From positions 15,252-79,251 of the forward strand of contig NZ_JAVMKF010000293.1 of the NCBI RefSeq assembly GCF_031732815.1: a stretch of DNA of 64,000 nt. The letters are read 5' to 3'. The DNA comes from Accumulibacter sp031732815 (lineage in GTDB: Bacteria; Pseudomonadota; Gammaproteobacteria; Burkholderiales; Rhodocyclaceae). Under the pieces are notes generated by a model. That model was not told the DNA's origin, made no database searches, and saw nothing but the letters and a program-made list of their open reading frames with translations. This document shows, in pieces, positions 42,902 through 51,427 of the stretch. A program made the position numbers and the translations under genes. The first letter of the stretch is position 1. Each line of letters opens with the position of its first letter.

Positions 42902-45900
42902 GTGGCCAAGAACAAACATTACACACCAAGGGCTTTCAGACTGAGGACTTCGGCCTGGTTAGTCGCCTCGTCTTTGGCGCTCGCCGCTTTTCCGCAGTAC
43001 GCCAGCGCTGCTGGCTTGGGCAAGGTGACGGTCCTCTCCGCCTTGGGCCAGCCTCTGCGGGCCGAAGTGGAGGTCTTTGCGACGCGCGAGGAACTCGCCG
43101 GAATGAAAGCGCAGCTTGCCGCGGCGGACGCTTTCAAACAGGCCGGCGTGGACTACGCTCCGGCCTTGCACGGCATCAACTTTTCCCTGATCAGACGAGC
43201 CAATGGGCAACCGGTCATCCGATTGAGTTCGGAACGGCCGATCAATGAGCCGTTCATGGACCTGCTGCTTGAATTGAACTGGTCGAGCGGCCGCCTGATT
43301 CGCGAGTACACCTTCCTGCTCGATCCGCCCGACTATGCGGCGAGGAATGCCGCCACGGCAGTCACCAAGCCCGTGGCCTTGCCGCCGCCGTTTGCCGACG
43401 CGCCGGCGCGCGCAGAGCGGCCGGTGCGTATGGCGAGCCCGCGTCCCCGGCCGAGCGAACCGCCGATTCCGGCGGGCGCCGGTGCAACTGCGCGTGAGGT
43501 GCGGCGCGGTGAAACGCTGGGTCAGATCGCCAGCGAGTTGCGACCGGACGGAGTGTCGCTCGATCAGATGCTGGCCGGACTGTATCGCGCCAACCCTGAT
43601 GCCTTCGATCGCGGCAACATGAATCGCCTGAAGGCCGGAAAAGTCCTCTCGGTTCCTGACAAAGATGCACTGCAGGCGATTCCGCGCGAAGACGCGAGGC
43701 GGACGGTCATCGCGCAATCGGCCGACTGGAGTGGCTATCGGCGCCGCCTGGCGACGGCCGCCAGCGAGGCGCCGATCGCTGCCGAGGACGCGCGGGCGCA
43801 GGCCAGCGGCAAGGTGACGACACGCGTCGAGGATAGGGCAACCGCCGGTCAGGAGCCGAGGGACCAACTGCGCGTCTCGCGCACCGAGGCGGCGGCAAGC
43901 AGATCGCCGGCGGCCGGCAAGCGTCCGGACGAAGACTTGATCGCCAAGGAGAAGGCGTTGCGCGAGGCCAACGAACGATTGGCCAGTCTCGAGCGCAGCG
44001 TTGCCGAATTGCAGCGTTTGCTCGAACTCAAGAGCAAGACGCTGGCCGAACTCGAAAAGCAGTCCACCGGCAAGAGTGCACCGGCCGCCGAGCCCGGAAA
44101 GCCGGCGGGTGCCGCCGTACCAGCAAGCGCCACGACTGCACCGCCGGTTGCCACCCCGACGGCCCCGGCAACCCCGACTGGCCGCGTCGAGCCCACGCCA
44201 GCGCCTGCACCATCCGAGGTGACCGCAAAACCGCCCGACAAGCCTGCCGAGCGGCCGGCCGAGGTAAAGCCTGAGACTCCGCCAAGAACCGAAACGGGCG
44301 GTACTCAGCCGACGAGCGAAGCGAAACCCGAGGTCGCCCGTCCGGTCGAGCCAGCCAAGCCGGCGGAAGCGCTGAAGCCGGTCGAAGCGCCCAAGCCAGC
44401 CGAGCCGCCAAAGCCGAAGGCAACCGTCCCTCCGGCGGAAGAGCCCGGCTTTCTCGAAGAGCTGGCGACCAGCACGCCATTTCTTGCTGGCGGCGGCGGG
44501 ATAATCGCCCTGCTTGCGGCCTATTGGTTCGTCAAGCGGCGGCGCGATGCGGAGAACAGTCGACCCTTCGAAGCAAGCAGCACACTCACCCCGGCGGGTG
44601 ACAGTCTGATGGTCAACTCGGTTTTCCATAGCACGGGTGGTCAGAGCGTCGACACGTCGCATTCGATGGCGCAAACCGACTTCAGCCAGGCCGGCCCGGG
44701 AAGCATCGACACCGATGAAGTCGACCCGGTGGCCGAAGCCGATGTGTACATGGCTTATGGCCGTGACGCACAGGCGGAAGAAATCCTGCTCGAGGCAAAA
44801 CAGAAGGACCCTGGTCGCCACGCCATACACCTGAAGCTGCTGGAGATCTATCTGGCGAGGAAAGACAGCAAGCCTTTCGACCTGCTGATCAGCGAGCTTT
44901 ACAAGGCAACGGGCGGAGTCGGACCGGACTGGGAGAAGGCGGCGGCGATGGGGCTGCAGGTCGATCCGGAAAACCCCCTGTTTGCCGGCGCTTTGCGAAA
45001 CGCCGAGGGACCGGCCCGCGATTCGGAGACGACGCTGATCGTTCGTCCCGACGCCTTGCAGAGTACCATCGCCAAGCCGGGACAGCTTGCGCAGATGGCG
45101 CAGGCCGCGGTCGGCGCGGAGGCGCCTACGCAGGTTATTCCGCCCCGGCAGACCGAGGTGGAAACGCGCCTGCAGACCGCTGACCTGGCAGATCTCGACT
45201 TCGACTTCGGCACTAGCGACGCGTCCGGGGCGAGTTCGCCGAAGTCGACTGGTGGTGACGCACTGGCTGTCGAAAAGACGATCGCCTATCGAAACTCGGA
45301 TCAGCGCGACGCGCTCGATTTCGATCTGAGCGCGTCCATGCCGACTCCAGCGCCGCTTGCCAGCGACGATTTCGATGACGACAGTCGGGCGGTGCCGGTT
45401 AGCGACGAAATTTACCCGCCAGAGATTACCATGCTGGTCGCCCCGCGGCCGCCAGCAGGAGGCGCGTCAGACGACACGGACCTCGGCTTCCATTTCGATC
45501 TGGCGAGTGAACCGCCGGAGCCTGTTGCACCCAGCGCGCGCAGCGCAGGCGTGATGCCCCCTGCTGCCAAGCTTCCTCCGCAAGCGCAGCCACTGGCGCC
45601 AGCACGGGCGGTAGAGGATGTCGTGGACATCGGGTCGGCGGATGAGGGCGCGCTCGATTTCGACGTGAAGCTGACCGATTCGACGGTTCTCGGACATGCG
45701 ATGCAAGTGCCGTCGGCCGCCGACATGGCCTCGATCAGTCTGGACTTGACCGAAGTGGACGTCTTTGCGCCGAGTAGCCGCTCCGATAGCAGTGCTGCTC
45801 AGGCGACAGCCTTCGACATGGAGCAGGAAGACACGCTGGTCAACCCGGGTTTTTCCGGAACACAGGAAGACACTCTGGTTAACTCGGATTTCTCGTCCGC

Positions 45901-46090
45901 AATGGACATGGTCTCCGACATCGAGATCAGTTCCAACGAAGAAGTGTCTACCAAGATCGAACTCGCCAGGGCGTATGAAGAAATGGGCGATGTCGAGGGG
46001 GCGCGCGAGTTGTTGCAGGAGGTCCTCAGAGATGGCGATGCGGCGCAGCGCACGGCGGCACAAGCCCTCCTTGCCGGATTACGTGAATAG
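42902..46090 (+). CDS. fimV: FimV/HubP-type polar scaffold protein
   Basis: This 1062-residue inner-membrane protein is the betaproteobacterial FimV, needed for twitching motility and polar organisation. It starts with a signal peptide (to about 36, ASA), then a FimV N-terminal domain (GLGKVTVLSALGQPLRAEVE), a LysM domain (about 196-252), a coiled coil (about 349-388), a long Pro/Ala/Lys-rich stretch, one membrane helix (about 523-543) and a very acidic cytoplasmic part. A TPR-like FimV C-terminal domain closes it (about 1012-1062). A 13-residue element starting QEDTLVN is repeated at 975 and 988. The GTG at 42902 follows AGGGTGG. It sits between asd and truA, its usual place in this group. 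Confidence 0.92.
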   Translation: MAKNKHYTPRAFRLRTSAWLVASSLALAAFPQYASAAGLGKVTVLSALGQPLRAEVEVFATREELAGMKAQLAAADAFKQAGVDYAPALHGINFSLIRRANGQPVIRLSSERPINEPFMDLLLELNWSSGRLIREYTFLLDPPDYAARNAATAVTKPVALPPPFADAPARAERPVRMASPRPRPSEPPIPAGAGATAREVRRGETLGQIASELRPDGVSLDQMLAGLYRANPDAFDRGNMNRLKAGKVLSVPDKDALQAIPREDARRTVIAQSADWSGYRRRLATAASEAPIAAEDARAQASGKVTTRVEDRATAGQEPRDQLRVSRTEAAASRSPAAGKRPDEDLIAKEKALREANERLASLERSVAELQRLLELKSKTLAELEKQSTGKSAPAAEPGKPAGAAVPASATTAPPVATPTAPATPTGRVEPTPAPAPSEVTAKPPDKPAERPAEVKPETPPRTETGGTQPTSEAKPEVARPVEPAKPAEALKPVEAPKPAEPPKPKATVPPAEEPGFLEELATSTPFLAGGGGIIALLAAYWFVKRRRDAENSRPFEASSTLTPAGDSLMVNSVFHSTGGQSVDTSHSMAQTDFSQAGPGSIDTDEVDPVAEADVYMAYGRDAQAEEILLEAKQKDPGRHAIHLKLLEIYLARKDSKPFDLLISELYKATGGVGPDWEKAAAMGLQVDPENPLFAGALRNAEGPARDSETTLIVRPDALQSTIAKPGQLAQMAQAAVGAEAPTQVIPPRQTEVETRLQTADLADLDFDFGTSDASGASSPKSTGGDALAVEKTIAYRNSDQRDALDFDLSASMPTPAPLASDDFDDDSRAVPVSDEIYPPEITMLVAPRPPAGGASDDTDLGFHFDLASEPPEPVAPSARSAGVMPPAAKLPPQAQPLAPARAVEDVVDIGSADEGALDFDVKLTDSTVLGHAMQVPSAADMASISLDLTEVDVFAPSSRSDSSAAQATAFDMEQEDTLVNPGFSGTQEDTLVNSDFSSAMDMVSDIEISSNEEVSTKIELARAYEEMGDVEGARELLQEVLRDGDAAQRTAAQALLAGLRE

Positions 46091-46107
46091 GCCTTGTTGC
46101 CCCGCGG

Positions 46108-46833
46108 TTGACACTGCCTGCGCCAGCTTGCCAGCCGTCATCGGTTGGGCTTGATCTTGTCGTGCGCGACGCAGCAGCGGAATCGGGCAAGCCGCAGGTC
46201 AATCGTCCGCCAGCGGCTGGCAAGCGAGCAGGCTTTCATCCGACAACGCTGCTGGTCGTCTGGTTTTCCCTGCTGCTGGTCGGGCAGTCGCTTGCCGGTT
46301 GGCACATCCTGCTGACCCTGCTGCTCCTATCGGCTTGCGGTGCCGGCGTCCGGCAAGACTGGAAACGCCTGGCGTGGGGCTCGCGCTGGCTGATCGTTTC
46401 CCTGTTCGCCGTTTTCGCCTGGGGAGAAGCGGGCGAAGCTGTCTGTCCAAGCGCGTTGGCGCCTACCCTGGAGGGCCTGTCTTTAGCGCTGACGCAAGTC
46501 GGGCGCCTCCTGCTGGTGCTGATGGCAGTTGCCATCCTGCGCTACGGGATGCCCTTGGCGGACCTGCTCAGGGGTTTGCACGGCTTGCTGCAGCCGATTC
46601 GCCGTTGGCGGATCGATACTGATCGTGTCGTCGTACGCCTGATCCTCGTCTTGCGGCAGGCAGACCAAATGCCTCCGAGTTGGCGCGACTGGCGCAGTCT
46701 GTTGGCGCCGCACGAACATGTCGCGGGAGGCGAAGTGATTGAACTGGCGGATAAACCGCTGTCGTACCGGGACTACCTGGCGATCTTGCTGGTATGTGGT
46801 CTGGTGGCGGTTTTCCTCGCCCAGCGGATGTAG
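46108..46833 (+). CDS. CbiQ/EcfT-like integral membrane protein, orphan
   Basis: This protein of up to 241 residues has about five membrane helices (from residue 46 to the C-terminus). A central stretch reading LMAVAILRYGMPLADLLRGLHGLLQPIRRWRIDTD, in pieces, resembles the coupling region of CbiQ/EcfT transmembrane subunits of ECF importers. No ATPase (EcfA/CbiO) or substrate-binding partner is nearby, so it may be a divergent orphan. The start is unsure: the TTG at 46108 and a GTG at 46162 are both in frame, and neither has a good ribosome site. It lies 17 bases after fimV and three bases before truA. Confidence 0.65.
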   Translation: MTLPAPACQPSSVGLDLVVRDAAAESGKPQVNRPPAAGKRAGFHPTTLLVVWFSLLLVGQSLAGWHILLTLLLLSACGAGVRQDWKRLAWGSRWLIVSLFAVFAWGEAGEAVCPSALAPTLEGLSLALTQVGRLLLVLMAVAILRYGMPLADLLRGLHGLLQPIRRWRIDTDRVVVRLILVLRQADQMPPSWRDWRSLLAPHEHVAGGEVIELADKPLSYRDYLAILLVCGLVAVFLAQRM

Positions 46834-46836
46834 CGC

Positions 46837-47658
46837 GTGCGAATCGCTCTCGCGCTCGAGTACGATGGCAGCCGTTTCTGTGGTTGGCAGAAGCAGCCCG
46901 CTGGGGGTAGCGTACAGGACGCGCTGCAAGAAGCGCTTGGAAAATTTGCCGGCGTGCCGATCAAGGTTGTTTGTGCGGGTCGGACCGACGCCGGAGTGCA
47001 CGCGCTCGGTCAGATCGTCCATTTCGATACCACGCTTGACCGTTCGCTGTACGCCTGGGTGCGCGGGTGCAATACCTTTCTGCCCGCCAGCGTTGCCGTC
47101 CGTTGGGCGCACGTGGTGGGAGAGGGCTTCCATGCACGCGCTTCGGCGCTTGCCCGTCACTATCGCTATCTCCTGCTCAATCGTGCGCATCGGCCCGGCG
47201 TCGGGCATGCCCGGCTGGGCTGGTATCATCACCCTCTCAGGCTACAGGACATGCAGGAAGCAGCCGGCCTGCTCCTTGGTGAACACGACTTCTCAGCTTT
47301 TCGCGCCGCTGAATGCCAGGCCGTATCGCCGGTCAAGTTCATGCATCAGGCGCGAATCGAGAGAAACGGCGATCTCATCGTCTTCGATTTCACTGCCTCG
47401 GCTTTTCTCCACCACATGGTGCGCAATCTGGTCGGCAGTCTGGTACACGTCGGCCAGGGCAAACAGCCTCCCGTATGGATCAGCAGCCTGCTGGCCAGCC
47501 GCGACCGCCGACTGGCTGCACCAACCTTTCCGGCCGATGGGCTCTATCTGGTCACCGTCCACTACCCGGCATGCTGGAACTTGCCGCTTGATGACGATAC
47601 CCTTCTCCTGCCTTTCGCGGTGGGTTCGCGCGCCGTCACCAAGACTGTTGAAAGATGA
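46837..47658 (+). CDS. truA: tRNA pseudouridine(38-40) synthase
   Basis: TruA makes pseudouridine at positions 38-40 of the tRNA anticodon arm. The 273-residue protein starts MRIALALEYDGSRFCGWQKQ and contains the catalytic GRTDAGVHALGQ motif, with RHYRYLL and the HMVRNLVGSLVHVG block near the C-terminus. It starts at a GTG at 46837. Its stop overlaps the trpF ATG by four bases. Confidence 0.95.
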   Translation: MRIALALEYDGSRFCGWQKQPAGGSVQDALQEALGKFAGVPIKVVCAGRTDAGVHALGQIVHFDTTLDRSLYAWVRGCNTFLPASVAVRWAHVVGEGFHARASALARHYRYLLLNRAHRPGVGHARLGWYHHPLRLQDMQEAAGLLLGEHDFSAFRAAECQAVSPVKFMHQARIERNGDLIVFDFTASAFLHHMVRNLVGSLVHVGQGKQPPVWISSLLASRDRRLAAPTFPADGLYLVTVHYPACWNLPLDDDTLLLPFAVGSRAVTKTVER

Positions 47659-48284
47659 AGACGCGAATCAAGATCTGTGGTCTGACGCGCGCCAGCGATC
47701 TGCAGGACGCGGTCGACGCCGGTGCCGATGCTTTGGGCCTGGTCTTTTACCCGCCCAGCCCGCGCTACGTGGATCTGACGACGGCCGCCCAACTGGCCGC
47801 TTGCGTGCCGCCCTTGGTGACGATCGTCGGGCTGTTCGTCAATGCCGATCCGGCTCAGGTGCGTGCGACGCTTGCTGCAGTTCCCATCCATTTGCTGCAA
47901 ATGCACGGCGACGAGGACGAGGCGTATTGCCGACAGTTCGATCGCCCCTACGTGAAAGCGGCGCGCGTCCGGGCGGGCATGGATTTGCTACAATACGCGG
48001 CGGGCTTTCCCTCGGCGCAGGCGATCCTTCTTGATGCGTTTGTGGACGGTTATGGCGGCGGCGGCAAGGTTTTCGACTGGTCGCTGGTGCCGCCGACGCT
48101 AGGCAAGCCACTGATTCTTTCCGGCGGACTGGATGCCGACAATGTTGGCGAGGCGGTGCGGTGCCTCAATCCGGCAGCCGTTGACGTCTCCTCCGGAGTC
48201 GAGGCCGGCAAGGGAATCAAGGATGCGGCAAAGATCCGCGCTTTCGTCAAGGCAGTGCGGGCAGCCGACCAATCCGGCGACTAG
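47655..48284 (+). CDS. trpF: Phosphoribosylanthranilate isomerase
   Basis: TrpF converts phosphoribosylanthranilate to CdRP in tryptophan synthesis. The 209-residue TIM-barrel protein starts MKTRIKICGLTRASDLQDA with catalytic Cys8, and contains LGLVFYPPSPRYV, LLQMHGDE, the second catalytic Asp in ILLDAFVDGYGGGGKVFDW and the phosphate loop SGGLDADNV. It overlaps truA by four bases and is separated from trpB by 124 bases that carry a strong hairpin. Confidence 0.96.
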   Translation: MKTRIKICGLTRASDLQDAVDAGADALGLVFYPPSPRYVDLTTAAQLAACVPPLVTIVGLFVNADPAQVRATLAAVPIHLLQMHGDEDEAYCRQFDRPYVKAARVRAGMDLLQYAAGFPSAQAILLDAFVDGYGGGGKVFDWSLVPPTLGKPLILSGGLDADNVGEAVRCLNPAAVDVSSGVEAGKGIKDAAKIRAFVKAVRAADQSGD

Positions 48285-48320
48285 GCAGCCGGTACGATCC
48301 GTCGAAACGGCCGGGCCGGC

Positions 48321-48348
48321 GCACGGGCAGCCTCACGGCTGCCCGTGC
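48321..48348. repeat. Perfect 12-bp hairpin between trpF and trpB
   Basis: GCACGGGCAGCC and GGCTGCCCGTGC flank the four-base loop TCAC. The stem is perfect but no U-run follows, so this is not a standard terminator. It could be an RNA stabiliser, a processing site or a repeat-element copy. Confidence 0.6.
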
Positions 48349-48408
48349 CGAGGCGACGGCGAGCACGCGCTGGCCTTACGTCGTGGCACCGCAAGGAGTT
48401 TGTGGACA

Positions 48409-49611
48409 GTGGGTTCCGAGTACGATCTACCTGATGCAACAGGCCATTTTGGCCGCTACGGCGGGGTCTTCGTGGCTGAAACTCTGATTCCAGCGCTTGC
48501 CGAACTGCGTGAGGCGTATGCCGCTGCCTGGCGTGATGCGCAGTTCGTTGCCGAGTTCGAAAGCGATCTGAAGCATTATGTCGGCCGGCCAAGTCCGCTC
48601 TATCACGCTCGGCGCTGGTCGGAAACGCTCGCCGGCGCGCAGATCTACCTGAAGCGCGAGGACCTGAACCACACCGGTGCGCACAAGATCAACAACTGCA
48701 TTGGCCAAGCACTCCTGGCCCGTCGCATGGGCAAGCGGCGCGTCATTGCCGAGACCGGTGCAGGTCAGCACGGCGTCGCGACGGCGACAGTCGCCGCGCG
48801 CTACGGCATGCAGTGCGTCGTCTATATGGGGTCGGAGGACATGCGGCGGCAAGCTGCCAACGTGTACCGCATGAAGTTGCTGGGAGCCGAGGTCGTTCCG
48901 GTGACCAGCGGCTCCCAAACGCTCAAGGATGCCTTGAATGAAGCCATGCGCGACTGGGTGACGAACGTTTCCGATACGTTCTACATCATTGGTACGGTGG
49001 CCGGCCCGCATCCCTATCCGATGATGGTACGCGACTTTCAATCGGTGATCGGACGCGAGTCCATTGCCCAGATGCAGGAGCGCTGCGGCCGCCAGCCGAA
49101 CGCGGTGATTGCCTGCGTCGGCGGCGGGTCGAACGCCATGGGCATCTTCCACCCGTACATCCCGGTCGCGGGTGTTCGCCTGATCGGCGTCGAGGCCGCC
49201 GGCGACGGCCTTGCGACTGGCCGCCACGCCGCTTCGCTGACGGCCGGGCGGCCCGGAGTGCTGCATGGCAACCGGACCTATCTGCTGCAGGACGAGAATG
49301 GCCAGATCATCGCCACCCACTCGATCTCGGCCGGCCTCGACTATCCGGGGGTCGGCCCCGAACACGCGTGGTTGAAGGATAGCGGCCGGGCGGAGTACGT
49401 CAGCATCAGCGACGCCGAGGCGCTGCAGGCCTTTCACGATCTCTGCCATCTGGAAGGAATCATCCCGGCGCTCGAATCGAGTCACGCGCTGGCTTACGCC
49501 GGCAAGCTGGCACCGACACTGGCGAAGGACGACGTGCTCCTGGTCAATTTGTCAGGGCGTGGTGACAAGGACATGCATACCGTCGCCGAGAAATCGGCCA
49601 TCACTTTCTGA
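48409..49611 (+). CDS. trpB: Tryptophan synthase beta subunit
   Basis: TrpB joins indole and serine with PLP. The 400-residue protein starts DLPDATGHFGRYGGVFVAETLIPAL after a short lead, and has the PLP-lysine motif HTGAHKINN, the GAGQHG loop and the phosphate-binding GGGSNAMG. The GTG at 48409 is the best start: AGGAG lies ten bases upstream and the N-terminus matches the family. The longer frame from 48133 runs through trpF in another frame. trpA follows two bases after the stop. Confidence 0.96.
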   Translation: MGSEYDLPDATGHFGRYGGVFVAETLIPALAELREAYAAAWRDAQFVAEFESDLKHYVGRPSPLYHARRWSETLAGAQIYLKREDLNHTGAHKINNCIGQALLARRMGKRRVIAETGAGQHGVATATVAARYGMQCVVYMGSEDMRRQAANVYRMKLLGAEVVPVTSGSQTLKDALNEAMRDWVTNVSDTFYIIGTVAGPHPYPMMVRDFQSVIGRESIAQMQERCGRQPNAVIACVGGGSNAMGIFHPYIPVAGVRLIGVEAAGDGLATGRHAASLTAGRPGVLHGNRTYLLQDENGQIIATHSISAGLDYPGVGPEHAWLKDSGRAEYVSISDAEALQAFHDLCHLEGIIPALESSHALAYAGKLAPTLAKDDVLLVNLSGRGDKDMHTVAEKSAITF

Positions 49612-49613
49612 CC

Positions 49614-50438
49614 ATGGCAAGAATCGAAACTACCTTTGCCCGCCTCCGGGAGCAAGGGCGCAAGGCGCTGATTCCCTTCATCACCGCCGGTGATCCCACA
49701 TCGGCGATGACGGTTCCCTTGCTGCATACGCTGGTCAGCGCTGGCGCCGACATCGTCGAACTGGGCGTGCCCTTTTCCGACCCGATGGCCGATGGACCGA
49801 CGATCCAGCGCGCCTCGGAGCGCGCTTTGGCACAAGGCGTCAGCCTGCGCCAAGTGCTGGCGATGGTGCGCGACTTCCGGGTCGATGACCAGGCGACGCC
49901 GATCGTCCTGATGGGCTATGCCAACCCGATCGAAGCGATGGGCGTCGAGGTCTTTGCCGAAGCGGCAGCCTCGGCCGGTGTGGACGGCGCGCTGGTCGTC
50001 GACTATCCGCCCGAGGAAAGCGCCGATTTTGCCGCCATCCTCGGCCACCATGCATTGGCGCCGATCTTCCTGCTGGCACCTATCTCGCAGGCTGAACGCA
50101 TCGCTCAGGTCGGCAAGCTGGCCCGCGGTTACCTCTATTATGTTTCATTGAAGGGCGTCACCGGCTCCAGCGCGCTCGACATCGCTGCGGTCGCCGAGCA
50201 TGTTCCGGAGATCCGAGCGCGCACTGGCGTCCCAGTCGGCGTTGGTTTCGGCATCCGCGACGCACCGACTGCCGCAGCGGTGGCGGCGGTGGCCGACGCA
50301 GTGGTTGTTGGCAGCCGGATCATCGAAGAAATCGAGTGCTCGACGCCGGAGCAGGTCTGCCCGCGCGTTGCTGCATTAGTGGCCGAGCTGCGGCGCGGAA
50401 TCGACGGCGTGGCGTCCGACTCACGAGGAAGACCATGA
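49614..50438 (+). CDS. trpA: Tryptophan synthase alpha subunit
   Basis: TrpA cleaves indole-3-glycerol phosphate and channels indole to TrpB. The 274-residue TIM barrel has the N-terminal KALIPFITAGDP, the catalytic LGVPFSDPMADGPTIQRAS motif and GVGFGIRD near the phosphate site. Its last codons overlap the accD ATG by four bases, so tryptophan synthase and the carboxyltransferase subunit are translationally linked. Confidence 0.96.
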   Translation: MARIETTFARLREQGRKALIPFITAGDPTSAMTVPLLHTLVSAGADIVELGVPFSDPMADGPTIQRASERALAQGVSLRQVLAMVRDFRVDDQATPIVLMGYANPIEAMGVEVFAEAAASAGVDGALVVDYPPEESADFAAILGHHALAPIFLLAPISQAERIAQVGKLARGYLYYVSLKGVTGSSALDIAAVAEHVPEIRARTGVPVGVGFGIRDAPTAAAVAAVADAVVVGSRIIEEIECSTPEQVCPRVAALVAELRRGIDGVASDSRGRP

Positions 50439-51307
50439 GCTGGTTGAACAAATTGCTGCCTCCCAAGATCAAGCGCAGCGAGCCAGGCGTCGAACGCCGG
50501 TCGGCCCTGCCGGAGGGGCTGTGGAGCAAGTGTCCGGGCTGTGACGCGGTGCTGTATGCCAGCGATCTGGCCAGGAACTGCAATGTCTGCCCGAAATGCG
50601 GGCACCACAACCGGCTCGGTTCGCGTGCCCGGATCGACCTGCTGCTTGACGCAGAGGGCCGTTCGGAGATTGGATCCGAAGTCCTGCCGGTCGATTCCCT
50701 GCTCTTCAAGGACAGCCGCCCCTATCCCGAGCGGCTGCGCGATGCAACCGCGGCGACCGGCGAAAGCGATGCGCTGGTCGTCGTGCGCGGCTCGATCAAG
50801 ACGCTACCCGTGGTACTTGCTGCCTTCGAGTTCGACTTCATGGGTGGCTCGATGGGTTCCGTGCTGGGTGAACGTTTCGTGCGCGGGGTTCAGACTGCGC
50901 TTGAGCACCGGCTGGCATTTATTTGCGTCAGCGCTTCGGGTGGTGCGCGCATGCAGGAAGGCCTCTTCTCGCTGATGCAGATGGCGAAGACGACGGCCGC
51001 CCTGACGCGCCTTGGGCAGGCCCGGTTGCCCTTCATTTCCATTCTCACCGATCCGACGATGGGCGGTGTTTCGGCATCCTTCGCCTTCATTGGCGACATC
51101 GTGATTGCCGAGCCGGGAGCTCTGATCGGTTTTGCCGGCCCGCGCGTGATCGAACAGACCGTACGTGAAACGCTGCCCGAGGGCTTCCAGCGTTCTGAGT
51201 TCCTGCTCGAGAAGGGCGCCATCGACCTCATCGTCGACCGTCGCGAGATGCGCGAGCGCATCGCCGGCCTGCTCGCCATGTTGCAGAAGAGGCCAGCTGC
51301 AGCGTGA
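50435..51307 (+). CDS. accD: Acetyl-CoA carboxylase carboxyltransferase subunit beta
   Basis: AccD is the zinc-containing subunit that, with AccA, transfers carboxyl from biotin to acetyl-CoA in fatty-acid synthesis. The 290-residue protein has a four-cysteine zinc ribbon (Cys33, Cys36, Cys52, Cys55) followed by the carboxyltransferase fold with GGSMGSVLGE, ASGGARMQEG and DPTMGGVSASFA. The ATG at 50435 overlaps the trpA stop (ATGA) and follows GAGGAAG. Confidence 0.96.
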   Translation: MSWLNKLLPPKIKRSEPGVERRSALPEGLWSKCPGCDAVLYASDLARNCNVCPKCGHHNRLGSRARIDLLLDAEGRSEIGSEVLPVDSLLFKDSRPYPERLRDATAATGESDALVVVRGSIKTLPVVLAAFEFDFMGGSMGSVLGERFVRGVQTALEHRLAFICVSASGGARMQEGLFSLMQMAKTTAALTRLGQARLPFISILTDPTMGGVSASFAFIGDIVIAEPGALIGFAGPRVIEQTVRETLPEGFQRSEFLLEKGAIDLIVDRREMRERIAGLLAMLQKRPAAA

Positions 51308-51427
51308 GCGCTGTTGCGCAGCGCAGAAACGTGGCCCGCCGCGCGGGCCAGGAAAGTTGGTGACAGACCGCGCTGCGCTGCGCGGCAGGCGGACTTGCCC
51401 GTCGACCCTGCCGCGCAGGCTTGGCGC

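Noticed and set aside
42959..44830. 623-residue minus-strand frame antisense to fimV
   Set aside because: Arises from the Ala/Pro/Lys-rich fimV codons and gives an Arg/Gly-rich product with no homology that I recognise.
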